64,000 nt of DNA from Halomonas sp. GFAJ-1. Lineage in GTDB: Bacteria > Pseudomonadota > Gammaproteobacteria > Pseudomonadales > Halomonadaceae. Shown here in pieces: positions 51,564 to 60,833 of this stretch. The DNA lies in the NCBI GenBank assembly GCA_002966495.1, contig CP016490.1:372001-436000 (forward strand), given 5' to 3'. Both the position numbers and the translations under genes were made by a program. The stretch's first letter is position 1, and each line of letters opens with the position of its first letter. The notes beneath the pieces were generated by a model, which saw only the letters and a program-made list of their open reading frames with translations, made no database searches and had not been told where the DNA came from.

Positions 51564-52949
51564 TCATACGGTCCGCGAGTAGCGATTTTCCTTCGGCGTT
51601 AGGTAGGCATCAAACGCCATGGCCAGGTTACGGATCATTAACCGACCCGAAGGCAGCACTTCGATTGCATCGTCGCGAAGGGCGATCAAGCCGTCAACAG
51701 CCATCTCTTCCAGGCTCGCTAGAGCACGGGCAAAGTAGCTGCGAAACTCGATCCCGTGGCGGGCCTCAATAGCAGCAAACTCAAGACGCCCATGACACAT
51801 CAGGGTATTAATGACATCGCGGCGCAGGCGGTCATCATCGCTGAGCTGATAGCCACGAAAGACAGGTAAACGCCCCTCCTCCATGCGGTGCTGGTACTGT
51901 GCTGTCTCCTTGACGTTCTGACTGTAGGTGTCGCCCACCTTGCCGATGGAGGTAGTGCCCAACCCGATCATGTCGCAGTCAGCATGGGTGGAGTAGCCCT
52001 GGAAGTTGCGCTGCAGCGTGCCGTTTTCACGGGCGAGGCTCAGCTCGTCATCTGGCAGGGCGAAGTGATCCATACCAATGTAAACGTAACCGGCGGCGGT
52101 CAGGCGATTGATCGTGAGCTCAAGCAGCTCTATCTTCCGCTCTGGCGGCGGCATATCCTCAGGGCGAATCAACCGCTGAGCCTTGAACAGGTCGGGTAGA
52201 TGGGCGTAGCTGTATGCGGCAATGCGGTCCGGTTTCAGGTCAATAATTTTGGCCAGGGTGGTATCGAAACTCGCTACCGTCTGCAGCGGTAGGCCGTAGA
52301 TTAAGTCCACACTGACCGATTCAAAGCCGGCATCGCGAGCCGCTTGAACCAGCAAGACCACCTGCTCTTCGCTTTGAACGCGATTCACCGCTTGCTGCAC
52401 CTCGTGATCAAAATCCTGCACGCCAAAGCTCAACCGATTGAACCCCAGCGCGTACAGTTCATACACCTGCGCTGGGGTTACGGTGCGCGGGTCTACCTCT
52501 AGCGAGAATTCTCGCTCTGCAGGTGCCGCAAAATGGAAGGCTTCGTCCAGCGCAGCCATTAGCTCGCCTAGCTGGGCGTTACTCAGGTAGGTTGGTGTGC
52601 CGCCTCCCAGGTGTAGCTGGGTCATCCGCCGGGTGCTATCGAATAGTGCCCCCTGAACGCGAATCTCCTGTTTTAGCCACTGGAGATACTCAGCCGCACG
52701 CTCGGTGTTGTGGGTGATGATCTTGTTGCAGGCGCAGTAGTAGCACAGGCTTTTGCAGAACGGGATATGCACGTAAACCGATAGTGGCTTTGGTTCTTCA
52801 GCCTGATTACTGCGCTGGGCAGCGCTACGGTAGTCGTCCTCAGCAAACGCCGCATGAAACTGCGGAGCGGTAGGATAGGAGGTGTAGCGGGGACCCGGCC
52901 GGTCATACTTTTCTACCAGGGGGCGGTTGAACAACTGCTCATCTAGCAT
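51564..52949 (-). CDS. hemN: Oxygen-independent coproporphyrinogen III dehydrogenase (radical SAM)
   Basis: 461 aa. The radical-SAM cluster motif CxxxCxxCxC reads CKSLCYYCAC, preceded by YVHIPFCKS; GPRYTSYPTAPQF at the N-terminus and LHLGGGTPTYL and SLEVDPRT after it are HemN-specific. It converts coproporphyrinogen III to protoporphyrinogen IX without oxygen, in heme synthesis. It is divergent from nsrR, and the shared 345-bp intergenic region contains an ANR/FNR-like box, consistent with anaerobic induction. Confidence 0.95.
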   Translation of the reverse strand: MLDEQLFNRPLVEKYDRPGPRYTSYPTAPQFHAAFAEDDYRSAAQRSNQAEEPKPLSVYVHIPFCKSLCYYCACNKIITHNTERAAEYLQWLKQEIRVQGALFDSTRRMTQLHLGGGTPTYLSNAQLGELMAALDEAFHFAAPAEREFSLEVDPRTVTPAQVYELYALGFNRLSFGVQDFDHEVQQAVNRVQSEEQVVLLVQAARDAGFESVSVDLIYGLPLQTVASFDTTLAKIIDLKPDRIAAYSYAHLPDLFKAQRLIRPEDMPPPERKIELLELTINRLTAAGYVYIGMDHFALPDDELSLARENGTLQRNFQGYSTHADCDMIGLGTTSIGKVGDTYSQNVKETAQYQHRMEEGRLPVFRGYQLSDDDRLRRDVINTLMCHGRLEFAAIEARHGIEFRSYFARALASLEEMAVDGLIALRDDAIEVLPSGRLMIRNLAMAFDAYLTPKENRYSRTV

Positions 52950-53111
52950 AATAGGAAAAGGTCTCTGAAAAGGGTCCTTGAAAAAAGATCTTTAAAAAAG
53001 GTCTCTAGAAGTGAACGCAGCAAACGCTGGTTAATATTCATACAGTATACGTTTTAAAAGCCCCCCTGCACTTACCCTCACCTGCTCTCGATGCTTGCCA
53101 GTTACTCAACC

Positions 53112-53125
53112 ATGACCTGAGTCAA
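53112..53125. promoter_or_regulatory. ANR/FNR-like box between hemN and nsrR
   Basis: ATGAC-CTGA-GTCAA, on the other strand TTGAC-TCAG-GTCAT, matches the TTGAC-N4-GTCAA form of the ANR/FNR site at nine of ten positions. It is 163 bp upstream of the hemN start and 169 bp upstream of nsrR, so either or both could be controlled by oxygen level. Confidence 0.45.
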
Positions 53126-53232
53126 AGAGCGGCAACAAATAGGCGACTCAAACACTCAGGCATGCACTGTAATATCGACGAGATCAGTCATACTCACCCA
53201 TGTTCTCATTGCAACCTACTGAACATTCATAC

Positions 53233-53243
53233 AACATGCTTTT
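53233..53243 (+). promoter_or_regulatory. Candidate NsrR half-site upstream of nsrR
   Basis: AACATGCTTTT lies 51 bp before the nsrR start and differs by one base from the NsrR half-site pattern AAGATGCYTTT. It fits autoregulation, but a single half-site is weak evidence. Confidence 0.3.
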
Positions 53244-53293
53244 TATGACTGGCTGACTTATAGCTTGATTACCCACGGAGCAACGCCAACTCC

Positions 53294-53740
53294 ATGCATC
53301 TCACCCGATTCACTGATTATTCGATACGCGTATTGATCTTTCTTGCTGCCAAGGGAGAGGAGCGCTCTACTATTCATGAGATTGCCGAGACCTTTAATAT
53401 ATCGCGCAATCATTTGATGAAAATCGTTCAGGCACTTAGCCAGAAACAATACGTTACCGCTATTCGCGGCAAGAATGGCGGCTTACTGCTGACCCGCGAC
53501 CCCGCAACCATTGTGTTAGGCGAGCTGGTACGGGAGATGGAGCATGACATGGCGTTAGTGGAGTGTTTTCATAGTGATAACGCCTGCACCATCACGCCAG
53601 CCTGTCGACTTCAATCGATTCTTAAGGATGCGTTGTCCGCATTTCTAGACGAACTAGATAGCTACACACTGGCTGACTTGTTGGGCAATCAACAACCTCA
53701 GCTGGCGCAACTTATGCGCATTCCTACCGTCAGTGCTTAG
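53294..53740 (+). CDS. nsrR: Rrf2-family nitric-oxide-sensing repressor NsrR
   Basis: 148 aa. The winged helix at the N-terminus (MHLTRFTDYSIRVLIFLAAK, SRNHLMKIVQALSQKQYV, IRGKNGGLLL) and the three Fe-S cluster cysteines in VECFHSDNACTITPACRL fit NsrR better than IscR. NsrR represses NO-detoxification genes until NO damages its cluster. The adjacent convergent gene is nnrS, and a flavohemoglobin remnant follows; both are classic NsrR targets, which supports the name. The stop overlaps the nnrS stop by 4 bp. Confidence 0.88.
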   Translation: MHLTRFTDYSIRVLIFLAAKGEERSTIHEIAETFNISRNHLMKIVQALSQKQYVTAIRGKNGGLLLTRDPATIVLGELVREMEHDMALVECFHSDNACTITPACRLQSILKDALSAFLDELDSYTLADLLGNQQPQLAQLMRIPTVSA

Positions 53741-54957
53741 CACTCTCTAACCTCCTGCCCGTCGACGCGCGCCTGCATTAATGGCAACGTGTAGTGCACG
53801 AGAAATATAACGTAGGCCAAGCACCAGAAGATGATGCTTAGCGTGTAGGCCCAGTGGGTGATCTGGGGAAATAGCGCCAACATGGCTGAACGCATGACGG
53901 CTGCTATTAACATCAGCCCCAGCGCTACGCCGATTCCCGGCAGGGCGCGTATTGGTCGACCGGTGTGGCCTAGTGACACCCGAGCCATCATCGCTAACAT
54001 CATAACGCCCATTCTCCCAATACTTAGCGCGTGAATTGCAAGCTCAGTGCGCATTAGCCTCATAAGCGCTAATACCCACATGACGAGGCCTAAAGGAATG
54101 AAGGCGTAGCTGCCATGCAACCCCCATAGCAATGGTTCGCGCCAGCTGTGCAGCCCACCCCAGCGTGCCATGCGAAGTGTGTTGGCCAATGCCGCTAAAA
54201 CCATCGCCCCACCCATTAACATCGTAGGAACGGCAACGCCCAGCATGATGGCCAACTGCAATAATACGACGCCCGCCGTACTCGCCAGCGTAACACCTTC
54301 CAGTACGGGAATCGGCGCTGGCTTGGGCCGCCCTAAACGGTTGGCGGTAAACATAGCAATCACCCGCCCGCCTACGACGGTCATTAAAAGCGTGATCAAC
54401 AGCACAGCTAAGTAGGCCGCTTGGCGAATCAACTCGGCATTGCCATTCATCAACCCCAAGTGCATCGCCAGATTAGCCATCGCAAATAGCGCCAGCACAG
54501 GGATGAAGATCAAATTGCGCCAACGCTTCGCGGTGATCACTAATTTCGCCATCACGATGGCAACCACCGGCAGAAACGCAAGGTCGACCATCAGTACTAG
54601 CCAGCCCGGCAACGCCATGGGAAAGGCCATTAGCAGCCGCCCTAACAGCCATAACCCTACTAGCGCCAACAGCGGCCCGCCGCTTAAGCTTGGCAATCCA
54701 GTCCAGTTGCGCACCGCCGTTAGTAAAAACCCCGCAACCACCGCCGCCGCAAAGCCGAATAACATTTCATGCTGATGCCAAAAAATTAGGCCGCCATAGG
54801 GGCGCAAAAGGGTATTGCCGTGCCAGAACGCTAACCACACCAACATCGATGCCACGCTGAACAGCGCAGCCAGTAGGAAGAAAGGCCTAAAAGCTAGGCG
54901 CACAAATGGCAGATGCTTAAGCGTGGAGGCGGGCTGGGATGAGGCGGTCGTTGGCAT
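53737..54957 (-). CDS. nnrS: NnrS family heme-copper membrane protein
   Basis: 406 aa with about 12 transmembrane helices. Family features are FRPFFLLAALFSV near the N-terminus, FWHQHEMLFGFAAAVVAGFLLTAVRNWTG (short key: HQHEMLFGF), GGRVIAMFTANRLG and a C-terminal SLGHTGRPI. NnrS proteins contain heme and copper and help cells tolerate nitric oxide. The neighbouring nsrR and the candidate NsrR site at 55024 fit control by NO. Confidence 0.93.
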   Translation of the reverse strand: MPTTASSQPASTLKHLPFVRLAFRPFFLLAALFSVASMLVWLAFWHGNTLLRPYGGLIFWHQHEMLFGFAAAVVAGFLLTAVRNWTGLPSLSGGPLLALVGLWLLGRLLMAFPMALPGWLVLMVDLAFLPVVAIVMAKLVITAKRWRNLIFIPVLALFAMANLAMHLGLMNGNAELIRQAAYLAVLLITLLMTVVGGRVIAMFTANRLGRPKPAPIPVLEGVTLASTAGVVLLQLAIMLGVAVPTMLMGGAMVLAALANTLRMARWGGLHSWREPLLWGLHGSYAFIPLGLVMWVLALMRLMRTELAIHALSIGRMGVMMLAMMARVSLGHTGRPIRALPGIGVALGLMLIAAVMRSAMLALFPQITHWAYTLSIIFWCLAYVIFLVHYTLPLMQARVDGQEVREC

Positions 54958-55023
54958 GGCATAATCACGACTAATTTACTTGGAAATATCATTGTGCGCC
55001 TCGCAACCATCGAAAACTATGAC

Positions 55024-55043
55024 AAGCATCAAAAATACATCTT
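55024..55043. promoter_or_regulatory. Candidate NsrR operator between nnrS and the hmp remnant
   Basis: AAGCATCAAAAATACATCTT; the complementary strand starts with AAGATGTATTT, an exact match to the best NsrR half-site form, with a weaker second half. It lies 67 bp upstream of the nnrS start, on the promoter side. Confidence 0.5.
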
Positions 55044-55068
55044 ATAGTTTTTAAATGCGCTAGCCGCC

Positions 55069-55224
55069 CCTAATGGCGGTCGCCGCTTCAATATTGCCAG
55101 TACCCAGCAGGCGAGTGTCTTAATTCGCTCTTTTATTCTGGAACCCAAGGATGGCGACACAGCGGCCGATCATGAGCTTGGTCAATATATCGGCGTGCGT
55201 CTCACGATTTTCGCGTACCGATAA
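55069..55224 (+). pseudogene. Remnant of a flavohemoglobin (Hmp) FAD-domain
   Basis: A 51-codon frame without start codon reads PNGGRRFNIAST and then SVLIRSFILEPKDGDTAAD, HELGQYIGVRL, TAA. This follows the beginning of the reductase domain of Hmp, where family members read SxxIxSFxLxPxDGGxVxxxxPGQYLxVxL. Globin and NAD-binding parts are missing. Location beside nnrS and an NsrR-like operator strengthens the identification. Confidence 0.6.
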
Positions 55225-55564
55225 GCCTTTTATAGCGTTGCCATAGCGCTCCATAACTACCTGCCACATATTAAAAATTAGCGTTCTGAGGCAGTATGAC
55301 GAAACAAGTTTTTTAGGGCTAGGTAGCTTTGGGGCATGCTCTCACCTCGCCCAACTCCTTTTAATACTCCTTGATGATTAATTATCTCATTCTTAAAACA
55401 AGGAAAAACGCCATCAACAATTCGTCCAAAGCAACTAAATTAAACATTATTAACCTTTTTTGATTGCCATTCTTTAGGCTTAATTACATGATGCTAATCG
55501 TGGTTTCCGCAGCCAGCATCTATAACAATGAAAATCATTAGATTTTAAATACCCGGGGCATTTT

Positions 55565-58151
55565 ATGTACCACGAATATCCCTTACTCGAAGCTCAACAG
55601 GAAATCCACGATCTCGCCGCTGCGGGCGCTCCTCTTACTAAAACATTGGCAGCTGTAGCCGAATGGGCAGAACGTATGCTGCCCCAAGCGCTGGTTTCTA
55701 TCATGCGCTTTGACCCGGCTAACAATACCTTAAGTTTGGTTGCTAACCGCCACTTCTCACCCGCCTACACTGCCCACATGCAAGCGCTTATGATTGGTCC
55801 AGCGGTGGGGACATGCGGAAGAGCTGCTTTTGAAAAACAGCTAGTGGTGACTGAAGATATTGACCTAGAACCCCACTGGACAGCCTTTAAGGAAGTAGCC
55901 TTAGCAGAGGGGCTTCGAGCCTGCTGGTCAGTGCCTATTCTCTCGACTCAGGGGGAGTTACTCGGCACCTTCGCCACTTATTACAGGCACCCTGCCTCAC
56001 CCACGCAAGAAGAGCAGAACCATCTTGCCCACAGCGCCAGTCTCGCGGCCCTTGTGTTACTGCGCCACCGCGATAAACAGCAGCACCGCATGCAATCAGA
56101 ATGGCACCGCTCACTGTTTGTTAACCACCCTGACGGTGTGTATGAATTCAACCTTGAGGGTCATTTTCAACGTTGTAATACCGCGCTTGAGCGCATTACG
56201 GGCTACGCTACATCCGAGCTTATCGGCTTACACTTTAGCCAATTCATCGCGCCCAATTTTCGCGAATCAACCCAACAAGCGTTTAACACCGCTTGCCGTG
56301 GCGAGGCCATCACCTACGAAACCCTGGGAAGGCATGCCAATGGGCACTACTACTCGCTGGAAATCACTAATTTCCCAGTGATTATTGATGACATTATTGT
56401 AGGTGTTTATGGCGTATGCAGAGACGTTACTACCCGAAATAAGCAAACCGATGAACTAAGACTGCTAAAAAGAGGCATGGAAGCTAGCCCCAGCGGCATT
56501 ATCATGGTGGATGCGCAGCAAAACGGCATGCCTATCGTCTTCGCTAATCCCGCTTTCTATCGTATTACCGGCTACACACCTGACGAGGTTATCGGCAACA
56601 ATAGCCGTTTTCTACGCGGCCCTGATACCGGGCCCGAAGCGACTGAAGCCATACGAGACGCGATGCGCGAAAAGCGCGATATCAGTATTACCCTGCTCCA
56701 TTACCGTAAAAATGGGCAGCCCTTCTGGAACCATCTTGTCGTTAGCCCCGTCTTCGACCCTGGGGGCAAATGCACGCACTACATCGGCATCCACCAGGAC
56801 ATTACGCACGAGAAAAAGCAGGAAGCAAAACTGGCCTACCAGGCCACGCATGATTTGCTCACCGACTTGCCCAATTATTCAGCGTTTACCGAGCAGCTAT
56901 CTACCGTATTTGAGCAACACCAGCGGGGAAACCACGGCACCTTAGCAGTTCTACATCTTAATCTGGACGGATTTAAAGCCATTAACGATGGGCTGGGACA
57001 CCTAGTTGCTAATCAAGTATTAGTAACGGTTGCCCGCCGCCTTGAAGGGATGATTAGCCACCCAGATATGCTGGCTCGCCTGGTAGGGGACGAATTTGCC
57101 ATTCTTCTAGCAGTTAAAAAAGGCCACACCGCTGCAATTGTTAGCTTAGCTGAGCGTATTTTAACCACCCTGGCAGAACCCGTTGCCTTGGAAGGAGAGC
57201 TGATACATATCAGCGCCAGCATTGGCATTGCTTGCCATACGCCTTCTATTCAAGAGCCTTACAGCTTGCTACAACACGCCGACTTAGCACTAGAGCAAGC
57301 CAAACGGCAGGGGCGAAACACGTGGCAGTGGTACCGGGGTCGTAAAGCCGAAAACGTTAAGTACAATGTGGCCATGCGTCACGAGCTGCATACCGCACTC
57401 TCAGCTGGGGATTTTGTACTTTACTACCAACCTATAGTGGATGCCGTCAGCGGATGCATACGCAGCATCGAAGCCCTAGTTCGTTGGCAACACCCGAGCC
57501 TGGGCTTGGTATCCCCAGGTGAGTTTATACCCCTAAGAGCAAACCGGGCAGATCATTCCCCTGGGGCGCTGGGTGCTCCTGCAAGCCTGCCGGGATATAG
57601 CAGCGCTCAATGCCCAGAGTGAGCGCATACTCCCCGTTGCCGTTAATATTTCTTCATTACAGTTTTGCCGGGAAGGCTTTCTTAATGAAGTGAAACACGC
57701 CTTGCACATATCTGGATTACAGGCGGAGCAGCTTGAGCTTGAGGTAACAGAGAGCGTACTACTAGACGGAACAGGCCCCATTATTGCACTGATGGAAACC
57801 CTTACTTCCATGGGCGTACGTATAGCTTTAGATGACTTTGGCACCGGCTTTTCAAGCCTAAGTTACTTATGCGATTTGCCCACTCATAAAGTCAAACTAG
57901 ATCGCAGATTTGTACAAGAGGCTCAAAAAAACCGCCGCATGGCGGCGATTGTACAAGGCGTTATCACCATGGCGCATCATATGGATATGATAGTGGTCGC
58001 CGAAGGCATTGAAACGGCAGAACAGCAGCAAGATTTATCACGCAGGCACTGCGACCTGCTTCAAGGGTACTTATTTGCACGCCCCATGCCGCTACATGAA
58101 CTGCAGCAGCTTCCGGATCTATTAATGAGCGCGCCCCTACACCTCTCTTAA
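55565..58151 (+). pseudogene. GAF-PAS-PAS-GGDEF*-EAL protein, frameshifted inside the EAL domain
   Basis: Frame one (55565-57622): GAF (~5-165), PAS (~175-295), a LOV-like PAS (~300-425), GGDEF (~430-590, motif VGDEF, so probably not a cyclase) and the start of EAL (IEALVRWQHP). Near 57530-57545 the frame shifts: after GEFIPL the sequence EQTGQIIPLGRWVLLQACRDI continues only in the next frame, which runs to 58151 with VNISSLQF, EVTESVL, DDFGTGFSSL, KLDRRF and EGIETAEQ. A net loss of two bases (or gain of one) explains it. All remaining EAL residues are intact, so the gene was a c-di-GMP phosphodiesterase until recently, or there is a sequencing error. Confidence 0.85.
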
Positions 58152-58340
58152 ACGCTTATATCGCCCGCGAGCGTCACTCCAACCAACATGAGGTTTACGC
58201 TGCATATTGAACCAGGGGCGTACTGCAACGCGCCGCGCTCTTTTAGTTTAGTTTTTACCTGGTTGCGCTAGCGTAACGGCTGTGGACGGGTAAAATGCCA
58301 ACGTTACCTGCTACTCAATGCTTATAAGCACCTGCATCTT

Positions 58341-58715
58341 ATGAATAATTATGCGTCACCCGTTCACCTGTACGACGTCGTGTACATTATTATCCCCCGG
58401 TTGCACCGGGCGCAAAAACTAGTTAATAACACGCTAGATGCGTTGATTGATACGGCTAAGAACCCTAACGATTTACATACCCGTTTAGAACAGCGTCGAG
58501 CATTCACGCTGGAACTGCAGGCCACCCTCACCAATCTGGAACACCTTCTGGAGCGCTACCGCGCCGATGTTCAGACGCTACTTAAAAGTAACGGAAGCAG
58601 TGGCAACCGAGCTATCACCACCGATGAGATGGAACAAGACGCGATTGAACGAGCGAAAGATATTTATCAAAAGGTAGTGGCGTTTCAAACCGGGCGCCGC
58701 AGCGTGCCTTGGTAA
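58341..58715 (+). CDS. Small helical protein of unknown function
   Basis: 124 aa, starting MNNYASPVHLYDVVYIIIPRL. No signal peptide; mostly amphipathic helix (RLEQRRAFTLELQATLTNLEHLLERYRAD) with a Ser/Gly-rich break near residue 83. I recognise no domain. It has 55 bp to the transporter gene downstream on the same strand, so they may be co-transcribed. Codon use looks like its neighbours, which favours a real gene. Confidence 0.6.
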   Translation: MNNYASPVHLYDVVYIIIPRLHRAQKLVNNTLDALIDTAKNPNDLHTRLEQRRAFTLELQATLTNLEHLLERYRADVQTLLKSNGSSGNRAITTDEMEQDAIERAKDIYQKVVAFQTGRRSVPW

Positions 58716-58769
58716 GCGTGTGTTAAGAGGGTATAAGCTTTTCGCCTGTCCTATTTTTAAGGAATTGCT

Positions 58770-59669
58770 ATGTTATCGGAGTGGTTGTCCCAAGTAGTGC
58801 TTCCCTGGGTATTGGCCGGTGTGATGATGACCATGGGCCTGAATCTGACTAAAAACGACTTTCTACACACCTGTCGCCACCCGGGCCGCTTAATGCTAGG
58901 CACCAGCCTACAGATACTGGCATTGCCGTTGCTCGCATGGGGCATAGTAGCCTTGCTACCGCTTTCGCCGTTAGCCGCGGCTGGATTGTTGCTGGTATCG
59001 CTGGTGCCTGGGGGCGCAACTTCAAACATGTTCAGCTATCTCGTACAGGGAGATTTAGCGTTATCCGTCAGTTTAACCGCCATTGCGGCGGTACTTGCCC
59101 CCTTTACGCTGCCGTTGATTATGGGCTGGAACCTAGAGTTTCTCGGCTTAAGCAGTGCCGGACTAAGCCTCCCCTACTGGCCAACCGTAGGCAAGCTGCT
59201 GCTAGTGACCCTGGTGCCTGTGCTCGCGGGCATGCTCCTGCGATGCTTACTAAAGGAAACACTGCTGAACTGGCTACTGCCCAAAATAAAGATGTTAACT
59301 GGCGTGGCGATGATTGGGGTGGTGGTCGCGCTGTTCGTTAGCCATGCTCAGCGCCTACCCCCGCTGCTCAGCGTTGAAACATTGGCGGTGCTGCTACTGT
59401 GCGTGTTGAGCATGGCGTTGGGCCACCAAGTGGCACGCCGCTTACGCCTACCACATGCCAGTGCCCGCGCCATTACTGTTGAGGTTGGCGTGCAAAATGC
59501 GGGGGTAGCTATGATGGTCGCTTTTGCGCTGCTTCAGCAGCCCGGCATCGGTTTGGTTCCCCTGCTTTATGGGCTATTAATGAACGTACCGGTGTTTTTA
59601 TGGATGTTCGCCTGCCTATGGCGAGACCGCCAGCGCACCGCGTCTATACGCTCAGCGAACAACACGTAG
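58770..59669 (+). CDS. Bile acid:sodium symporter (BASS)-family transporter
   Basis: 299 aa, about nine to ten hydrophobic helices. Family signature LVPGGATSNMFSYLVQGDLALSV and the conserved EVGVQNAGVAMMVAF crossover motif of the inverted repeat are both present. BASS proteins couple sodium entry to uptake or export of organic anions (pantoate, keto acids, bile acids and others). The substrate here cannot be told. AAGGAATTGCT before the ATG is a good ribosome-binding site. Confidence 0.9.
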   Translation: MLSEWLSQVVLPWVLAGVMMTMGLNLTKNDFLHTCRHPGRLMLGTSLQILALPLLAWGIVALLPLSPLAAAGLLLVSLVPGGATSNMFSYLVQGDLALSVSLTAIAAVLAPFTLPLIMGWNLEFLGLSSAGLSLPYWPTVGKLLLVTLVPVLAGMLLRCLLKETLLNWLLPKIKMLTGVAMIGVVVALFVSHAQRLPPLLSVETLAVLLLCVLSMALGHQVARRLRLPHASARAITVEVGVQNAGVAMMVAFALLQQPGIGLVPLLYGLLMNVPVFLWMFACLWRDRQRTASIRSANNT

Positions 59670-59692
59670 ATTAGCCGCTGCGCTATACGCAA

Positions 59693-59718
59693 AAGGCTCC
59701 CCCTAGGGGAAGAGCCTT
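59693..59718 (-). terminator. Intrinsic terminator of trpS
   Basis: AAGGCTC pairs with GAGCCTT around an inner CCCCT/AGGGG stem. Read on the - strand the hairpin is followed by TTTT, as expected for an intrinsic terminator just past the trpS stop. It also lies after the convergent transporter gene. Confidence 0.65.
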
Positions 59719-59761
59719 GTGATTAATGGCCGCATGCTACTCGCTGACGGCTACTAAAACG

Positions 59762-60784
59762 TTAGATAAACCGACCCAGCCCTACCGCTGAACGCAAACG
59801 ATCCATCGTCACTGCTGCTTCTTCTCGGGCACGCTCGGCCCCTTTCTGAAGCACAGCTTCAATATGAGCGGGGTCTTCCATCAGTGCGTTATACCGCTCA
59901 CGAGGTGCACTTAAATGCGCGTTTAGGTACTCAAATACGTGGTTTTTGGCATCACCCCAACCGATCCCTTCTGCATACTGCCCGCGCATAGCGGCTACTT
60001 CTTCAGTGCTAGCAAAGGCAGAGAATATTTGAAATAGAGTGCAGGTATCCGGGTCTTTGGGTTCGCCGGGCTCCAGCGAGTTGGTTTTAATTTTACGCAC
60101 TAGCTTTTGTAGCTTTTTCTCGGCAGAGAAAAGCGGAATGGTGTTGTTGTAGCTTTTGGACATTTTGCGCCCGTCCAGCCCTTTTAACACTTCCACTTTT
60201 TCATCGACTACAGCTTCAGGCTGCACAAAATATTGGCCTTTAAACAAATGATTAAAGCGATTGCCAATATCGCGCGCCATTTCAATATGCTGAATTTGGT
60301 CACGCCCTACCGGTACTTTATTGGCGTTAAACATGAGGATATCAGCCGCCATTAGCACGGGGTAACTAAACAGCCCCATCGTGATGCCTTTATCGGCGTC
60401 TTGATCACCGGCCGCTTCATTCTCAGCAACCGCCGCTTTATAGGCGTGGGCACGGTTCATCAACCCCTTGGCAGAGACACAAGAGAGCATCCACATCAGC
60501 TCAGGGATTTCTAAAATATCCGACTGCCGATAAAAAATAGCATTGTCGGTATCCAGCCCCAACGCCAGCCACGTCGCGGCGATCTCCAGGCGAGACTCCT
60601 GCACGCGCTTAGGGTCTTGGCACTTGATCAGCGCATGGTAATCAGCAAGGAAATAGAACGACTGAACATTCGGGTCTTGGCTGGCCTCAATGGCAGGCTT
60701 AATCGCCCCCACATAGTTACCAAGATGCGGCGTTCCTGTCGTGGTAATCCCGGTCAGCACGCGGGTTTTGGCTGTCTGACTCAT
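59762..60784 (-). CDS. trpS: Tryptophanyl-tRNA synthetase
   Basis: 340 aa class I aminoacyl-tRNA synthetase, which charges tRNA-Trp. The HIGH-like motif is TPHLGNYVGA near the N-terminus and the KMSKS loop is GRKMSKSYNN (~200). VGRDQIQHIEMARDIGNRFN is the typical TrpRS core. Length is normal for bacteria. It is downstream of the minor pilin genes on the same strand, with its own terminator. Confidence 0.96.
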   Translation of the reverse strand: MSQTAKTRVLTGITTTGTPHLGNYVGAIKPAIEASQDPNVQSFYFLADYHALIKCQDPKRVQESRLEIAATWLALGLDTDNAIFYRQSDILEIPELMWMLSCVSAKGLMNRAHAYKAAVAENEAAGDQDADKGITMGLFSYPVLMAADILMFNANKVPVGRDQIQHIEMARDIGNRFNHLFKGQYFVQPEAVVDEKVEVLKGLDGRKMSKSYNNTIPLFSAEKKLQKLVRKIKTNSLEPGEPKDPDTCTLFQIFSAFASTEEVAAMRGQYAEGIGWGDAKNHVFEYLNAHLSAPRERYNALMEDPAHIEAVLQKGAERAREEAAVTMDRLRSAVGLGRFI

Positions 60785-60833
60785 AATGTGGATCCGGCTA
60801 AATAAAGGTCAAAAAAGGTACGTCATTGTACAC

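Larger units (their letters stand above)
54958..55564. other. Intergenic region holding an NsrR-like site and an hmp fossil
   Basis: Apart from the candidate NsrR operator and the flavohemoglobin-like remnant, the right part (55230-55560) is AT-rich and holds no gene; it should contain the promoter of the downstream GAF-PAS-GGDEF-EAL gene. Confidence 0.45.

Noticed and set aside
53034..53231. ATTCATACA repeated upstream of hemN and of nsrR
   Set aside because: A nine-base repeat in an AT-rich region is too short to claim as an operator without conservation data.
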